Part shown: positions 44,891 to 53,171 of the stretch, one piece after another
Position numbering within the stretch: the first letter of the stretch is position 1
How the letters are laid out: each line of letters begins with the position of its first letter
Assembly: GCF_016801985.1 (NCBI RefSeq)
Contig: NZ_JAEVLS010000005.1
Span: 124,001 to 188,000 of the forward strand
Direction: 5' to 3'
DNA length: 64,000 nt
DNA from: Steroidobacter gossypii
GTDB lineage: Bacteria > Pseudomonadota > Gammaproteobacteria > Steroidobacterales > Steroidobacteraceae
Made by a program: the position numbers and the translations under genes
The notes under the pieces: generated by a model
Told to the model about the DNA's origin: nothing
Databases searched by the model: none
Seen by the model: only the letters and a program-made list of their open reading frames with translations

Positions 44891-46027
44891 TCAGCGCTCC
44901 AGCTGGCGCGCCAGCTCGCCGGCGATGCGTTGAGCCACGTCATCGTTGTAACGATCCGAGAAACCTTGGAGCAGCATACGAGCCGTGCGGCGATCGCCGG
45001 CGTCACGGGCGAGCTCGATCAGTTTGATGGTGTCGCTGCCGTCTAGAGGTTTGAATTGGTCATCGCTGCGCAATTGCCTGCGAGCGATGTTCAGAGCATC
45101 GCCGGTACGACGCGATGCGAGCAGTCGAGGAATCAACTCTTGAGCCAAGCGATATGCGAGTCTCGGATCTGGCCACTGCGAGGCGCGTTCGAACAAATCT
45201 TTCAGATCCTCGCCCGGTAGCGAGCTGCTTTCCAAATGAGTTTGAATGGCGCGCCAGGCGTTGCCGTACGCGCCGCCGCGCCACTCGGCGAAGATGCGAT
45301 CGACGAGCATATCGATCTGCCGCTCACGTTCCCGCTGAGCTTTCTCAGCCTCGCGCTCGGGCGAACGCGACGGCTCGAACCCCAACTCGTGACGCCGCAC
45401 ATACAAAACACCGCCCAGCATGGCGAATGACGCCAGCCACGCATACATCAGGATGAAAATTCGCACCGTCTCCGGCAGCGGGATCTCGATGGACAGCGGC
45501 AGCTCGGCGGCTGGCAGCCAAGTGACGAGCATCGTCGCCAGCCACCACGCGCCCGCGAGCACAGCAAGCACCAGCGCATAGCTTCCGGGCACACGCAGGA
45601 TGACTTGTAACAACACGAGGGGATTCAGCGCTTGAGCAAAGCTGCCCGCCGCTTGAGTCATGATCACCGCGGGCACGAGCACCAAGCCAGCCGCACGCAA
45701 AAGGGTCACAGCTTCTTCGCCGAACCATGCACCCATTGCAGCGGTGACCACATAGAAAATCGTGACGACGAGCACCAGCCCAGCCGGCCGTGACTCGTTC
45801 ACGGGATTGACCATTTCATACGAAAGCACGGGAGGCTCGTTCACGCCGTCCGCCACCCGATCGAGCAGTGCGAAGCCGTATTTGAAGAACCAGGAAACCA
45901 CCAGCAACGCCAATGGCAAGCCGAGCAGCCCACCGTGGGCCGCCAGCAATAACAGGATACTGAATGAAACAACCAGAACCAGCGCCGCCCCGCGCAGGGG
46001 AATCAGCAGGTATTTGAGCGTCTCCAT
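44891..46027 (-). CDS. DUF4013-like membrane protein with a helical repeat tail
   Basis: 378 residues. Residues 1-225 have about six hydrophobic segments ([56 protein letters not shown]), and the remainder (about 240-378) is a soluble charged region resembling TPR repeats ([29 protein letters not shown]). The function is not known. Starts at 46027 and 46036 are both possible, with no strong Shine-Dalgarno. It precedes YggU by eight bases. Confidence 0.7.
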   Translation of the reverse strand: METLKYLLIPLRGAALVLVVSFSILLLLAAHGGLLGLPLALLVVSWFFKYGFALLDRVADGVNEPPVLSYEMVNPVNESRPAGLVLVVTIFYVVTAAMGAWFGEEAVTLLRAAGLVLVPAVIMTQAAGSFAQALNPLVLLQVILRVPGSYALVLAVLAGAWWLATMLVTWLPAAELPLSIEIPLPETVRIFILMYAWLASFAMLGGVLYVRRHELGFEPSRSPEREAEKAQRERERQIDMLVDRIFAEWRGGAYGNAWRAIQTHLESSSLPGEDLKDLFERASQWPDPRLAYRLAQELIPRLLASRRTGDALNIARRQLRSDDQFKPLDGSDTIKLIELARDAGDRRTARMLLQGFSDRYNDDVAQRIAGELARQLER

Positions 46028-46121
46028 CGCATGCATGCGGCGACTGTAGTCGCGCACGCGTGCAGCTCGCAAGGCAGCGAGTCTGCTGTTTCGCCGAGCC
46101 TCTGGCCCGGGGGTCTGCGGC

Positions 46122-46358
46122 TTATCGACCCTTTTTTATCTTGCCGACGCGCCGCTCATTGAGGCGCTCGATCATTTCATCGACCAGCCGGGTGACTTCG
46201 GCCCGCGAGCCGGCGCGAAGCCCGGTGATTTGATTGGGGCCCTGCTCGATTACGTAGCTGTGCCAGACGCCGTCGGCGCCCGTGGGCGCATCCGCAGGCG
46301 TCACGGATTGCAATGTGAAGGGGGTTTCGAGCCAGGCTTCAGTCGGTGCTGCTTTCAT
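46122..46358 (-). CDS. Small hypothetical protein
   Basis: 78 residues, not recognised. It contains GVWHSYVIEQGPNQITGLRAGSRAEVTRLVDEMIERLNERR, two strands followed by a helix, and a Lys-rich end KIKKG. It lies downstream of the RRM gene on the same strand, separated by 54 bases. The composition fits a nucleic-acid-binding or ribosome-associated peptide, but that is a guess. Start ATG 46358; the frame continues upstream to 46406. Confidence 0.6.
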   Translation of the reverse strand: MKAAPTEAWLETPFTLQSVTPADAPTGADGVWHSYVIEQGPNQITGLRAGSRAEVTRLVDEMIERLNERRVGKIKKGR

Positions 46359-46412
46359 TTCTTGGGCTGACGCCCGCACGCACGTCACCGTGCGTGCGGG
46401 TGTCAAATGCGA

Positions 46413-46700
46413 TTACCAGCGACGCTGGCCGCCGCCACCACCGCCGCCACCGCCACGAGGCTTGTCCTGCGCCTCGTTGACCTTGAGCGGACGACCGCCC
46501 ATGTCGTGGCCGTTCAGGCTCTGGATAGCCCGGGCCGCATCGGCGCGCGGCATTTCGACAAAGCCAAAGCCGCGAGGACGACCGGTGTCACGGTCCATGA
46601 TCAGGGCCACGGAATCGACGGTGCCGTGCTGCGCGAACAGGTCGCGAACCGCGGTCTCGTCGGCGGAAAAGGGCAGATTGCCCACGTAAATCTTGCTCAT
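46413..46700 (-). CDS. RRM-type RNA-binding protein with a glycine-rich tail
   Basis: 95 residues. RNP2 KIYVGNLPF is at 3-11 and RNP1 RGFGFVEM at about 43-50, so it is a single RNA recognition motif. A tail of Pro/Arg then nine glycines and QRRW ends it. Bacterial proteins of this form (Rbp family) bind single-stranded RNA and are often cold-induced. It is preceded by a leader with two hairpins and may be regulated after transcription. No partner gene is evident. Confidence 0.93.
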   Translation of the reverse strand: MSKIYVGNLPFSADETAVRDLFAQHGTVDSVALIMDRDTGRPRGFGFVEMPRADAARAIQSLNGHDMGGRPLKVNEAQDKPRGGGGGGGGGQRRW

Positions 46701-46724
46701 TCAATACTCCAACAAACGCGAACC

Positions 46725-46742
46725 TGCCGGCTTCGGCCGGCA
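46725..46742 (-). promoter_or_regulatory. Leader hairpin before the RRM gene
   Basis: tgccggc and gccggca pair over seven bases with a four-base loop (cgaa on the transcribed minus strand). It ends 25 bases before the ATG of the RRM gene, close enough to influence ribosome access. Confidence 0.55.
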
Positions 46743-46749
46743 CTCAAAC

Positions 46750-46776
46750 GCGCCCCAAAGACATCCAGGGGGGCGC
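46750..46776 (-). promoter_or_regulatory. Second leader hairpin before the RRM gene
   Basis: gcgcccc (46750-46756) pairs with ggggcgc (46770-46776) over seven bases with a 13-base loop. It stands directly upstream of the first leader hairpin and could act with it. Confidence 0.5.
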
Positions 46777-46998
46777 CCAAACAGGCCGCACACTAAACAG
46801 GGTTATGCAAAACGCACGACCCACCAATGGTTCGGCAACGATTCGGTTTAGGTTGAGTTGGTCGCGCCGGAGTACGGCGTCGGCGATAGGTTTGGAACCG
46901 CCGCGGACCAAGAAAAGATAAAGAGAAAGGTGACGAGCCGCGGCCACTATACACAATCGGCGACACTTGCGAGCGGAATTTTCGCTGAATCTGCTGTG

Positions 46999-47027
46999 GG
47001 CGGCGCCTGACCCGGCCAGGCGCCGCC
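46999..47027 (-). terminator. Hairpin after the ABC-F gene
   Basis: ggcggcgcctg and caggcgccgcc pair perfectly over 11 bases with a 7-base loop, 12 bases after the ABC-F stop. There is no T-run, so it is a 3'-end stabilising hairpin or a weak terminator. Confidence 0.5.
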
Positions 47028-47039
47028 GCGTGCGAAGCC

Positions 47040-48644
47040 TCAGGCGGCCAGGCCCTGCTCGCGCAGATATTCGTCGTAGGTGCCTTTGAAATCGATCATC
47101 TTGCCGTCGGGCTTCAGCTCGATGATGCGATTGGCGATACCGCCGACGAACTCACGATCGTGCGACACGAACAGCACCGTGCCCGGATATTTCTCCACGC
47201 CGATCTGCAGCGACTCGATGGTTTCCATGTCCATGTGGTTGGTGGGCTCGTCCAGCAGCAGCACGTTGGGCTTGGTGAGCATGAGCTTGCCGTAGATCAT
47301 GCGGCCCTTCTCGCCACCGGACAGCACCTTCACCGACTTGCGGGTCTCATCGCCCGAGAACAGCAAACGGCCCAGCGTGGCGCGCACGATCTGATCGTCG
47401 TCGCTCTTGGAGCGCCACTCGCTCATCCAGGTGAACAGATCCACTTTTTCGGCGAACTCGGCCTGCGGATCCTGCGGCATGTAACCGAGCTTGGCGTTCT
47501 CCACCCAGGTGATGGTGCCTTTGCTCGGCTGCAGCTCACCGGCGAGCAGACGCATCAGCGTGGTCTTGCCGACGCCGTTCTGACCGATGATGGCGATGCG
47601 CTCGCCGGCCTCGACGTTGAAATTCACATTGTCCAGCACCGGCGTGTCCGCGCCGGGATACGTGAAGCTCAATTCCTCCACCGTCACCGCGTTTCGATAC
47701 AGCTTCTTTTCCTGCTCGAAACGAATGTATGGATTCTGGCGCGAGGACGGCTTCACCTCCTCGATCTTGATCTTGTCGATCTGACGCAAGCGCGAAGTGG
47801 CCTGGCGCGCCTTGGAAGCGTTCGCCGAAAAACGGCGCACGAATTCCTGCAGATCGGAGATTCGTTCCTTGGCCTTGGCGTTGGCCGCTTCCACACGCTC
47901 GCGCGCCTGCACCGAGGCGAGCATGAAGTCGTCGTAGTTGCCCGGATAGATCTTGATCTGGCCGTAGTCCAGGTCCGCCATGTGCGTGCACACCTGGTTC
48001 AGGAAGTGACGATCGTGGCTGATGATGATCATGGTGGCGTCGTACTGGTTGAGCACGCCTTCCAGCCAGCCGATGGAATGGATGTCCAGGTTGTTGGTGG
48101 GCTCGTCCAGCAGCAGCACGTCGGGACGCGAGAACAGCGCCTGAGCGAGCAGCACGCGCAATTTCCAGCCCGGCGCGACTTCACGCATCGGCCCGTTGTG
48201 ATAGGAAGGATCGATGCCCGCGTCCTTCAGAATGCTCGCCGCACGCGCCTCGGCGTCGTAGCCGCCGTATTCGGCGAACTTCGCTTCGAGCTCGGCCGCG
48301 CGCATGTAGTCGTCGTCGGTCGCGTTGGGATCGGCGTAGATGCGATCGCGCTCGACCATCGCCTGCCACATCTCCACGTGGCCCTGCATGACCACGTCGA
48401 GCACGCGCTGATCTTCATACGCGAACTGGTCCTGGCGCAGCTTGCCCAGGCGCAGGCCGTTCATGAGCATCACTTCGCCGGAGCTGGGCTCCAGCTCACC
48501 GCCGAGGATTTTCATGAACGTGGACTTGCCGCAGCCGTTGGCCCCGATCAGACCGTAACGATTGCCGTCGGCGAACTTGACCGAGACCTGTTCGAACAGC
48601 GGCTTGGCGCCGAATTGAATGGAAACGTTGGCGGTTTGAAGCAT
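47040..48644 (-). CDS. ybiT: ABC-F family ATPase, YbiT-type
   Basis: 534 residues, two ATPase cassettes and no membrane segment. Cassette 1: Walker [11 protein letters not shown] at about 36-45, an atypical signature VAPGWKLR, Walker [12 protein letters not shown]. Cassette 2: Walker [11 protein letters not shown], signature LSGGEKGR, Walker [13 protein letters not shown] charged linker between them (about 240-310) is the ribosome-contacting P-site tRNA interaction motif. The VAPGWKLR variant is itself characteristic of YbiT. Acts on translating ribosomes. ATG 48644 gives the usual [12 protein letters not shown] start. Confidence 0.94.
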   Translation of the reverse strand: MLQTANVSIQFGAKPLFEQVSVKFADGNRYGLIGANGCGKSTFMKILGGELEPSSGEVMLMNGLRLGKLRQDQFAYEDQRVLDVVMQGHVEMWQAMVERDRIYADPNATDDDYMRAAELEAKFAEYGGYDAEARAASILKDAGIDPSYHNGPMREVAPGWKLRVLLAQALFSRPDVLLLDEPTNNLDIHSIGWLEGVLNQYDATMIIISHDRHFLNQVCTHMADLDYGQIKIYPGNYDDFMLASVQARERVEAANAKAKERISDLQEFVRRFSANASKARQATSRLRQIDKIKIEEVKPSSRQNPYIRFEQEKKLYRNAVTVEELSFTYPGADTPVLDNVNFNVEAGERIAIIGQNGVGKTTLMRLLAGELQPSKGTITWVENAKLGYMPQDPQAEFAEKVDLFTWMSEWRSKSDDDQIVRATLGRLLFSGDETRKSVKVLSGGEKGRMIYGKLMLTKPNVLLLDEPTNHMDMETIESLQIGVEKYPGTVLFVSHDREFVGGIANRIIELKPDGKMIDFKGTYDEYLREQGLAA

Positions 48645-48689
48645 TGCGCGCCTTGTGAATTGAAAAGCGATAAGACCCAAAAAGACGAA

Positions 48690-49976
48690 TCAAAGTGGTG
48701 GCTGCGGCCGGCGGATCAAGAGCAGCGCCAGCAGCGAAATCGCACCCGCAGCCGTGAGGTAATAGCCGACATACGCCAGGCCGTGATTCGTGGCGAGCCA
48801 CGTGGCCACATACGGCGCGAGCGAGGCGCCGAGGATGCCAGCGAGATTGAAAGTCAACGAAGCGCCAGTGTACCGGACCGAGGTCGGGAACAACTCTGAA
48901 AGTGCCGTCCCCAGCGGACCGTAGGTCAGGCCCATCAGGCCAAGCCCGAGCGCAAGGAATATCACCACGCGCAGCGGCGAGTCGGACCCGAACAGCGGCG
49001 CGAAAAACAGGCCGAACGCCATGATCCCGAGCGTCGCCGCGATCAACATGCTCCGGCGGCCGCGCCGGTCGGCGATCACCGCGGACAGCGGAATGGTGAG
49101 CGCGAAGAACAGCACGCCGATCATCTGCAGAATCAGGAATTCCTGGCGCGAATAGCCCAGCGCCGAGGTGCCCCAGCTGAGCGAGAACACCGTCATCAAA
49201 TAGAACACGACGAAGGTCGCGGTTGCGGCGAATGTTCCCAAGATCAACGTGCCCGTGTGCTGTGTGCAGACCGTTAGCATCGGCACGCGCACCCGCTCGT
49301 TGTTGTCGATGGCGCGCTGAAACGCCGGCGTTTCGTGCAATCGCAACCGGACATACAAACCGACGAACACCAGCAACGCGCTCGCCACGAACGGCACGCG
49401 CCAGCCCCAGGAAAAGAATTCGGCATCGCTCAGGTATTCGCTCAACAGCAGAAACACGCCGGTGGAACACAGAAACCCGAGCGGCGCGCCGAGCTGCGGG
49501 AACATGCCATACCAGGCCTGCTTGCCCGGCGGCGCATTTTCGGTGGCCAGCAGCACCGCCCCACCCCATTCGCCGCCCAAACCCAGGCCCTGGCCGAGGC
49601 GACATAAGGCGAGCAGCAAGGGCGCCAGCACGCCGATCGATTGATACGTCGGCAGCAGGCCAATGAACACCGTCGACAATCCCATGGTCAGCAGCGCCGC
49701 CACCAGTGTCGCCTTGCGCCCGATGCGGTCGCCGAAATGCCCGAACAGCGCCGAGCCCAGCGGCCGCGCGAAAAACGCGAGCGCGAACGTCGCCAGCGAC
49801 TGCAACGTGGCCGAGGCCGGGTCGCCCGCCGGAAAAAACAGCTGCGGGAACACCAGCACGGCCGCGGTGGCGTAGATATAGAAATCGAAATACTCGATCG
49901 TGGTGCCGATCAGGCTCGCAAACAGCACCCGCCGCGGCGAGTTGCCTGCGCCGCCTGACACCGACGTCTGACTCAT
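48690..49976 (-). CDS. MFS metabolite/proton symporter (MHS family)
   Basis: 428 residues with twelve membrane helices. It shows the MHS features: IGTTIEYFDFYIYATAA in helix 1, FGHFGDRIGRKATL in the 2-3 loop, the LGLGGEWGGAVLLATE block and WGWRVPFVASALL. Relatives carry dicarboxylates, shikimate, proline/betaine or citrate. Which substrate is unknown. Start ATG 49976; the frame upstream to 50090 lacks coding character. Confidence 0.93.
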   Translation of the reverse strand: MSQTSVSGGAGNSPRRVLFASLIGTTIEYFDFYIYATAAVLVFPQLFFPAGDPASATLQSLATFALAFFARPLGSALFGHFGDRIGRKATLVAALLTMGLSTVFIGLLPTYQSIGVLAPLLLALCRLGQGLGLGGEWGGAVLLATENAPPGKQAWYGMFPQLGAPLGFLCSTGVFLLLSEYLSDAEFFSWGWRVPFVASALLVFVGLYVRLRLHETPAFQRAIDNNERVRVPMLTVCTQHTGTLILGTFAATATFVVFYLMTVFSLSWGTSALGYSRQEFLILQMIGVLFFALTIPLSAVIADRRGRRSMLIAATLGIMAFGLFFAPLFGSDSPLRVVIFLALGLGLMGLTYGPLGTALSELFPTSVRYTGASLTFNLAGILGASLAPYVATWLATNHGLAYVGYYLTAAGAISLLALLLIRRPQPPL

Positions 49977-50170
49977 TGGGCTCGAGAAGAATGGGATTTC
50001 GAGAATCCGGCCGCGGATTCTCGCATGAATCGCCAGTCTCGGCAGCCGCGCGCCGGCCCCTCGTGCGCGGACTATCCGGAATGGCCGCAATCGCTGCGGG
50101 GAACCCCAGTCTCCAGCCCGGCCGCCGCTGGGCGATACCTGAACCGAGACAACTAAAAGGATCAGCCCCC

Positions 50171-50602
50171 ATGAGCTTACTTCCCTGGGATCCGCAGAAA
50201 TTCGACGTCCTGGTCGAGGAAATGAACCGGCAGCACCACGGCCTGGTGGATGCCATGAACGAGTTGCACCAGCGCGCCCATGCCGGCGCGGGCAAAGCCG
50301 AGTTGACCCGGCTGTTACAGCATCTGGAGAGGCTGACGGTGCGCCACTTCCGCGAGGAAGAAGCGATGCTGGCGCGCCAGCACTATCCGCAGCTGGAGAT
50401 TCACAAAGGCATCCATGCGCGCCTGCTCAAAGGGCTGGCCGAGCACAAGCAGGCCTTCCTCGATGGGCCCGGCACGTTCACCAGGGAATTCTTTGAGTAT
50501 CTGGAGCTGTGGCTGCGCTCTCACATCATGCACATCGACCGCAAGTACGGCGAGCACTTCGCGCACGAGCGCAAGAAGGCTACTGCCACAGCGACGGCTT
50601 AG
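50171..50602 (+). CDS. Bacteriohemerythrin
   Basis: 143 residues, four-helix bundle. The di-iron ligands are visible in order: His in NRQHHGLVDAMNELH, H-x3-E in RHFREEEAML, His in HKGIHARLL, and H-x4-D in SHIMHIDRKY. It binds oxygen reversibly, for storage, delivery to oxygenases or sensing. AAGGA precedes ATG 50171. The longer frame from 49706 overlaps the MFS gene antisense and is rejected. The 3' end overlaps the next convergent gene by 23 bases. Confidence 0.93.
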   Translation: MSLLPWDPQKFDVLVEEMNRQHHGLVDAMNELHQRAHAGAGKAELTRLLQHLERLTVRHFREEEAMLARQHYPQLEIHKGIHARLLKGLAEHKQAFLDGPGTFTREFFEYLELWLRSHIMHIDRKYGEHFAHERKKATATATA

Positions 50603-51314
50603 GACGTTGCGACAGCGCGGCGAACACCTGTTTCATGCGGTTGACGCGATCGATGTAACCCTGAACCGAGTGATCGCCGCAATGCTGGCCCGGTCGCGGC
50701 CGAAAGCCGCGGCGGGCGAAGCTGGCGCCCGCCCCAGCGCCGCACACGTGGATCACGGCCGCCAGATCCTGCTTCTGGCGCAAGCTCGCCGAGCGGATGC
50801 GGTTCTTGTAGAGGATGGCGGCGATCTGCCGGTCCAGATACGCAGCTGTCATCTCCACGGCATGTGACGGAATCACGCGCATGTACAGGCTGTTGAACCA
50901 GCACGAATCGAAGTCGTGCCACGGCCCGTCCTGCGCGACCTTGTGGTCGTGAATGCACAGGCGCCGCGTATATTCGAACGTTCCATCGGTGATCTGGTAC
51001 ATGCCCACCGCGCTCGACGCCGGCCGATACACCTCGAACGGCTTGTGAGTCAGCGACCAGCGCCAGTAGGTGCGTACGATGGGATTGCCCGAGCCTTCCA
51101 CTTGCGCCAGCGCCGCCAGCAGTTCCGGGCTGATGGTGTCGGTGGAATGTTTGCGAAAGATGGGTTCGTACGAGATCCAGGTCTCGCTGGGCGTCTTGTA
51201 GAGCGTGCCGCTGACCGGAAAGAACAATTCGGAGGGTTTGCGGATCACCTGATAGATCCAGTTGACCGCAAACCATGAGGACACGGTCAACAGCAGCACC
51301 ACCATCAATTGCAA
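50580..51314 (-). CDS. Membrane-anchored lytic transglycosylase-like protein
   Basis: 244 residues from TTG 51314. One membrane helix (LMVVLLLTVSSWFAVNWIYQV), a short linker with RKPSELFFPVSG, then a soluble lysozyme-like domain: LLAALAQVEGSGNP with catalytic-type Glu in QVEGSG, and AVGMYQITDGTFEYTRR, the SLT motif. It would cleave peptidoglycan at the periplasmic face. The true N-terminus is doubtful: a basic extension (RRRSKSRGSGKRGRSW...) is open upstream back to 51443 but has no ATG, GTG or TTG; see findings. Confidence 0.85.
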   Translation of the reverse strand: MQLMVVLLLTVSSWFAVNWIYQVIRKPSELFFPVSGTLYKTPSETWISYEPIFRKHSTDTISPELLAALAQVEGSGNPIVRTYWRWSLTHKPFEVYRPASSAVGMYQITDGTFEYTRRLCIHDHKVAQDGPWHDFDSCWFNSLYMRVIPSHAVEMTAAYLDRQIAAILYKNRIRSASLRQKQDLAAVIHVCGAGAGASFARRGFRPRPGQHCGDHSVQGYIDRVNRMKQVFAALSQRPKPSLWQ

Positions 51315-51423
51315 GGTGAGCGGTGCTGTACGCAGGATGCGCAGCCAACGCTTGCGCGTGGCTGCGCTAGGCAGGAATTTCGAGAGGCGCCAGCTCCGGC
51401 CTCGCTTGCCGGAGCCGCGCGAC

Positions 51424-52122
51424 TTACTGCGGCGTCGACTGATCGGCGGACTCTCCGTCCTTGTCTGCGTCCTTGGATTTACGCTTCGATTCCTTCTCGG
51501 CGGCCTTGTCGGGCTTGCCGGTCGGGCCGCCCACCGCCGCGATGTAATTCGACTTCAGGTAGTTCGCGACCATGTCGGTCACGCGGATCAGCATGGCTTT
51601 ATCGGTGCCGCCCATGGAATAAGCCGCGCCGAACGCATTGGCATGCTGATAGAACTCGGGCTCGGCGATCACTTCGCCGGTGGCCGCATCGCTCAGCTTG
51701 ACGGTCATCAACACCGCGGTGCCGCCCGCGAAAGCGCCGGCCCAGAAGCGCGCCTTGCCGCTGACGAATTTCACGTGACGAATGGTCGGCTCGATCTTCA
51801 AGGTGCGCGGCGGGGTATTCTTCGCTTCCTTCGCATTCCATTCTGTCAGCACCGGCGGCACGCGCTCATCGAGGTTGGCTTGCAACCGTTGCTTCGCCTG
51901 CTCGTTCGCCGGCTGCCCGGCATAAGGCGCGCCCATTGCGATGGGGGCGATTTCGAAACGATCGAACGTATCCAGCGGCGCCGCAGGCGGCGGATTGTTC
52001 AGGTTCTTCGCTTCGATGTAGTCGACCACGTCGCCGGCCGCCCACGACTGCTGCGGCAGCACCGCCAGCGTCGCCAGCATCATCGCCGCGACTGAACCCA
52101 CAGAAATACAACCAAGACGCAT
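51424..52122 (-). CDS. DUF4410-like exported protein
   Basis: 232 residues with a signal peptide (VGSVAAMMLATLAVLPQQSWA). The mature domain (about 60-200) has VVDYIEAKNLNNPPP, TIRHVKFVSGKARFWAGAFAGGTAVLMTVKLSDAATGEVIAEPEFYQ and TDKAMLIRVTDMVANYLKSNY, which resembles the DUF4410 pattern; that family's function is unknown. The last 30 residues are lysine/aspartate-rich. GGAG lies before ATG 52122. It is upstream of the transglycosylase gene and may overlap its true start. Confidence 0.72.
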   Translation of the reverse strand: MRLGCISVGSVAAMMLATLAVLPQQSWAAGDVVDYIEAKNLNNPPPAAPLDTFDRFEIAPIAMGAPYAGQPANEQAKQRLQANLDERVPPVLTEWNAKEAKNTPPRTLKIEPTIRHVKFVSGKARFWAGAFAGGTAVLMTVKLSDAATGEVIAEPEFYQHANAFGAAYSMGGTDKAMLIRVTDMVANYLKSNYIAAVGGPTGKPDKAAEKESKRKSKDADKDGESADQSTPQ

Positions 52123-52144
52123 AAGAACTCCGAGCTGAGGTCTC

Positions 52145-53086
52145 TCAGCCCGCGAGCACACCCGCTGCCGAGAGATAAGTATGGAACCACGCAGCGATCG
52201 AGCTGCGCAATGCTTCGACGTTCCCTGTGTCCGTCCAGACGTGCGCCAACCCGGGCGCGACGTTGAGTTGCAGGCGCTGCGCAGCGTTCGCTTCTCGATA
52301 TAAAGGTTGCAAGGTCCGGTGCAGTGTCGTGGCAATCTCGGCCGGCATCATTGCGTCGTCCTCACCGTGGATGAGCAGCAATGCCGGCGGCGGGCTGCCG
52401 GCAGCGATGTCCTTCGCACGAGTCACTGCATCCGAGCGCCGCGCGAGTCTACGCGCCGCCTCCGTCCAGGTGTATGACCCTTTAGTGGCACGCTCATAGG
52501 CATTGACGGACGCGGTCAAGCCCGTCGAAGCATTCAAAGTGACGGCGACATCCACAGGGACGTCCGCTTCAGCCAGGGCATAGAGCACCGACGCGCCGCC
52601 CGCCGAGAAACCAAACAATCCGACGCGGCCACCCTGCGAAATACAGCGATGCTGTTCCAACGCACGAATGACCGCCGGCAACTCCTGGGCGGCGCCCATG
52701 ACCACCGGCTCGAACACCAGCGTGGCAAGGTCCTCGCGCTGTCTACGGATCAATTCATCGCTTCCGGCAGCAGGCATTCGAGCGCCCAACATCGGCAGGC
52801 CGAGATAAACCTTCACAGCGGGCACTTCATCCAGCGGCAGCGCCTCCATCAACGCGCGTTCGTTCGCGGGTGGACCGAAGCCATGCCAAAGCAGAATGGG
52901 TGCTTTGTCGATCTGCGCTGGAATGCGAATGAGCGCCGGCGTCTCGCCGAGCGTCACAGCCACCACGGCTGGCTCATCGTTCGATGCACGCGTTGAGCAT
53001 GCAGGCTCGATGTGAGTTTGCGCATGGACCGTGTTGGCGAGCAGCCCCATGCATAGGCCAATCCCTGCGATCGCAGCGTAACGCAT
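52145..53086 (-). CDS. Exported alpha/beta hydrolase
   Basis: 313 residues with a signal peptide (IAGIGLCMGLLANTVHA). Triad candidates are visible: nucleophile Ser in VGLFGFSAGGASVL, Asp in HGEDDAM and His in GLAHVW near the C-terminus. ILLWHGFGPP carries the oxyanion-hole segment. The substrate is unknown; dienelactone-hydrolase-like or small esterases are closest. GGAGG precedes ATG 53086, which sets the start. It lies downstream of the PilS-like gene with 85 bases between. Confidence 0.82.
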   Translation of the reverse strand: MRYAAIAGIGLCMGLLANTVHAQTHIEPACSTRASNDEPAVVAVTLGETPALIRIPAQIDKAPILLWHGFGPPANERALMEALPLDEVPAVKVYLGLPMLGARMPAAGSDELIRRQREDLATLVFEPVVMGAAQELPAVIRALEQHRCISQGGRVGLFGFSAGGASVLYALAEADVPVDVAVTLNASTGLTASVNAYERATKGSYTWTEAARRLARRSDAVTRAKDIAAGSPPPALLLIHGEDDAMMPAEIATTLHRTLQPLYREANAAQRLQLNVAPGLAHVWTDTGNVEALRSSIAAWFHTYLSAAGVLAG

Positions 53087-53171
53087 TGAAACCTCCGGAC
53101 GCGTGAAGCGAGCCAGTATAGCCATGCGCTGCGACTCGGATGGGTCAGCGGATGCTTTTGTAGATGCGGCC

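Larger units (their letters stand above)
46701..47039 (-). other. 339-base structured region between the ABC-F and RRM genes
   Basis: No gene found. On the minus strand it first carries a strong hairpin just after the ABC-F stop (46999-47027), then low-complexity purine/pyrimidine tracts. Two further hairpins close to the RRM start codon (46750-46776 and 46725-46742) give the RRM mRNA a structured 5' leader. The RRM promoter probably lies around 46900-46980, but I cannot place it firmly. Confidence 0.5.

Noticed and set aside
47160-48899. A 579-codon open frame antisense to the ABC-F gene
   Set aside because: Same shadow effect. The opposite strand carries a complete, conserved ABC-F protein.
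49706-50602. A longer 298-residue start for the hemerythrin
   Set aside because: The extra part lies antisense inside the MFS gene and has Arg/Ala-rich noise. ATG 50171 with AAGGA gives a normal hemerythrin.
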